A stretch of DNA of 64,000 nt, taken from positions 1 through 64,000 of the forward strand of contig NZ_CP045652.1 in assembly GCF_009557615.1 (NCBI RefSeq), written 5' to 3'. Under the pieces are notes generated by a model. That model was given only the letters and a program-made list of their open reading frames with translations. It ran no database searches and was not told the DNA's origin. A program made the translations under genes and the position numbers. The DNA is from Sphingobacteruim zhuxiongii (GTDB taxonomy: Bacteria; Bacteroidota; Bacteroidia; Sphingobacteriales; Sphingobacteriaceae). Shown piece by piece: positions 62,943 through 64,000 of the stretch. Positions within the stretch are counted from its first letter, which is position 1; every line of letters starts with the position of its first letter.

Positions 62943-63197
62943 ATGGAACAAGTGGTCACCAATAGAAATATCAAAATAATTAAACGTGTAGAAGCGCGCG
63001 ATAAACTAACACATAGTGAAGTGTTATTCGGTGAGTATAGCGATGGCGATCAGGTTTTAAAAGCTTTAAAGGAGCTTGAATGCTGGTATTCGGAGAGTCT
63101 CATCTACGAGAAGTTGCATGGGCTTGAAGATCATCTTTCGATAAGTTTTAGACATAAAGATTCGCATGAGATCATCAGCTATGCGACCGAAGACTGA
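62943..63197 (+). CDS. Small protein, unknown
   Basis: This 84-residue acidic protein reads MEQVVTNRNIKIIKRVEARD then LFGEYSDGDQVLKALKELE and ends HEIISYATED. No signal peptide, helix or known motif. It sits between the broken DUF892 gene and the kinase remnant. It may be a real small gene or a leftover; I have no family. Confidence 0.5.
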   Translation: MEQVVTNRNIKIIKRVEARDKLTHSEVLFGEYSDGDQVLKALKELECWYSESLIYEKLHGLEDHLSISFRHKDSHEIISYATED

Positions 63198-63278
63198 TTT
63201 ATACGGCGTTACACCTTGTTTAGGAAGCAGAGACGAACTAGTGCCCTCTGTTCTGGACACATTAATGCCTACTGCGTA

Positions 63279-63472
63279 TCACTCGATAATGCGTTTTGCG
63301 AGGCATAAGCCGATACCTGTATCCTGATGTTCCGCGGTGTTACTCGATCTACTGAAAATACATAAGTTTTTGTTAAATTCGGATGAATACCTATACCGTT
63401 GTCTTTTATGAAGTATACCACCCTTTGTCCGTTTGCTCACTATAAATATCAATTTTCGCATGATCGAATATC
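63279..63472 (-). pseudogene. Histidine-kinase C-terminal remnant, several frameshifts
   Basis: On the minus strand three frames join to give a kinase HATPase end: HAKIDIYSEQTDKGWYTS, then KDNGIGIHPNL (N box with DNGIGI), then SNTAEHQDTGIGLCLAKRIIE (G box with TGIGL). Two small shifts and a stop break it. The dimerisation, sensor and N-terminal parts are missing. It ends at the start of the truncated pdeM, so a deletion or rearrangement joined the two remnants. Family resemblance is clear; the gene is not functional. Confidence 0.85.
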
Positions 63473-63888
63473 TCTTTCATTCTACTTGGAATAGCGAATG
63501 GGACGAATTTGTTGTATATCTACAACAATTTAAGGATATATCATTTATTCTAACCAAGGGCAATCATGATATTCTTCCTAAAGCGGTATTGACCCTGTCT
63601 CCACTCCAAGTGGTAGATTACTTACAGCTTGGAGATCGTCTTATTCTATCGCATGAGGTTATACCGGATATTCCTCGCCATACCATGAATATAGTAGGAC
63701 ATCTTCATCCAGGTGTACAGATCCAGAGGCGCGGGAGACAATTGTTTCGTTTGCCTTGTTTCGTCTTGCAAGATAATGTATTTCTACTTCCAGCTTTTGG
63801 TCGGTGGACGGGGCTTCATATCCTAAAGAACACAGCCTACAATCAGGTATTTGCTATCGTCGGAAATGGAGTTATAGAGGTCTTTTGA
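63460..63888 (+). pseudogene. pdeM: PdeM-like phosphoesterase gene lacking N-terminus
   Basis: The 142 residues match the C-terminal two thirds of ligase-associated PdeM metallophosphoesterases: LFHSTWNSEWDEF, LTKGNHDIL (metal-binding NHD), LILSHEVI, NIVGHLHPGVQI (GHxH), RLPCFVL and LLPAFGRWTGL. The first metal motifs (DxH and GD), normally about 75 residues upstream, are missing: the match begins at FHS, right where GDLFHS would be. So the enzyme is very likely inactive, unless a cut-down form works. The left edge abuts the kinase remnant. Confidence 0.85.
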
Positions 63889-63903
63889 ATTTTTGTCAAT
63901 TCA

Positions 63904-64000
63904 TCATACTTCTATCACCATATAGTGTTTACCCAATTGTTGGTTTTTAAGTAAAGGCAGAGCAACATTGTAAACTGGTATATTACTTGAGGTCTGTCCA
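63904..64000 (-). CDS. Possible C-terminal end of a leftward gene, cut by window edge
   Basis: The minus strand reads GQTSSNIPVYNVALPLL then KNQQLGKHYMVIEV and a TGA stop at 63904-63906. The sequence looks protein-like and the frame is open to the window end, but 32 codons prove little. No family identified. Confidence 0.35.
   Translation of the reverse strand, partial: GQTSSNIPVYNVALPLLKNQQLGKHYMVIEV

Noticed and set aside
1..64000. CRISPR array, toxin-antitoxin or known phage-defence system
   Set aside because: No regularly spaced repeats and no Cas, toxin, restriction or similar protein families were found in the window.

Overview
The window comes from a member of the Bacteroidota, most probably family Sphingobacteriaceae and perhaps genus Sphingobacterium (the genus is inferred from overall protein resemblance, not tested). 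Supporting signs are TAnnTTTG-type promoters, GldH, a SusC/SusD pair, bacillithiol synthesis (BshC), the L28-L33-DUF4295-FtsY-RimO block, and almost no Shine-Dalgarno sequences. About 80% of the window is ordinary, densely packed chromosome; the last 12 kb is an accessory, partly decayed region.

1-8.3 kb holds replication and envelope genes: dnaA; a CAT-like acetyltransferase; a small secreted helical protein; then a leftward holB-psp1-gldH-lpxK operon that faces away from dnaN. 8.3-14.9 kb holds tandem DedA paralogues, a CAP-domain protein, the yicC-gmk-nadD run, csbD, surE, a small membrane protein and mqnD (futalosine menaquinone route). 15-21 kb is a rightward run: secA, a SPOR protein, an M20 amidohydrolase, a doubtful thiamine-pyrophosphokinase-like gene and a GNAT gene, which meets an M28 peptidase head-on. 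22.5-30 kb holds a rhodanese, NAD(P)-glutamate dehydrogenase, two tiny overlapping membrane proteins, gcvT, truC, DUF4359, DUF4112 and SIMPL genes, a cold-shock protein and recO. 30-36 kb holds rpmB-rpmG-DUF4295-ftsY-rimO, then bshC coupled to a Crp/Fnr regulator and a lipoprotein gene. 36.5-51.6 kb holds gcvP (the partner of gcvT), a DUF1080 protein, an amidase lipoprotein, a conserved 437-residue protein of unknown function, a Nudix hydrolase and phosphohexomutase, a fatty-acid pair (enoyl-CoA hydratase and a DECR-type reductase), an MG2/TonB-plug protein and purD.

51.65-64 kb is the accessory region. A tRNA-Glu(UUC) gene with a textbook promoter is followed by a two-ORF ISL3-type insertion sequence, repeats, and a tyrosine recombinase with Ser where Arg-I is expected, as in IntDOT. 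Next come an orphan SusC/SusD pair with its own promoter and then decayed sequence. The right end has a YetF-type membrane protein, a DUF892 (YciE/YciF) gene broken into three frames, a histidine-kinase C-terminus in pieces, and a pdeM gene lacking its N-terminal third. The kinase and pdeM fragments abut, which looks like a deletion or rearrangement scar.

The most general signal is that several genes (yicC, purD, the 437-residue gene, a DUF4359 gene and a small membrane-protein gene) have the -7 promoter box only 3-5 bases before the ATG, which predicts leaderless mRNAs. I saw no CRISPR array, rRNA, complete phage, known defence system or clearly new system. The best candidates for unknown biology are the 437-residue protein and the small membrane-protein pair.
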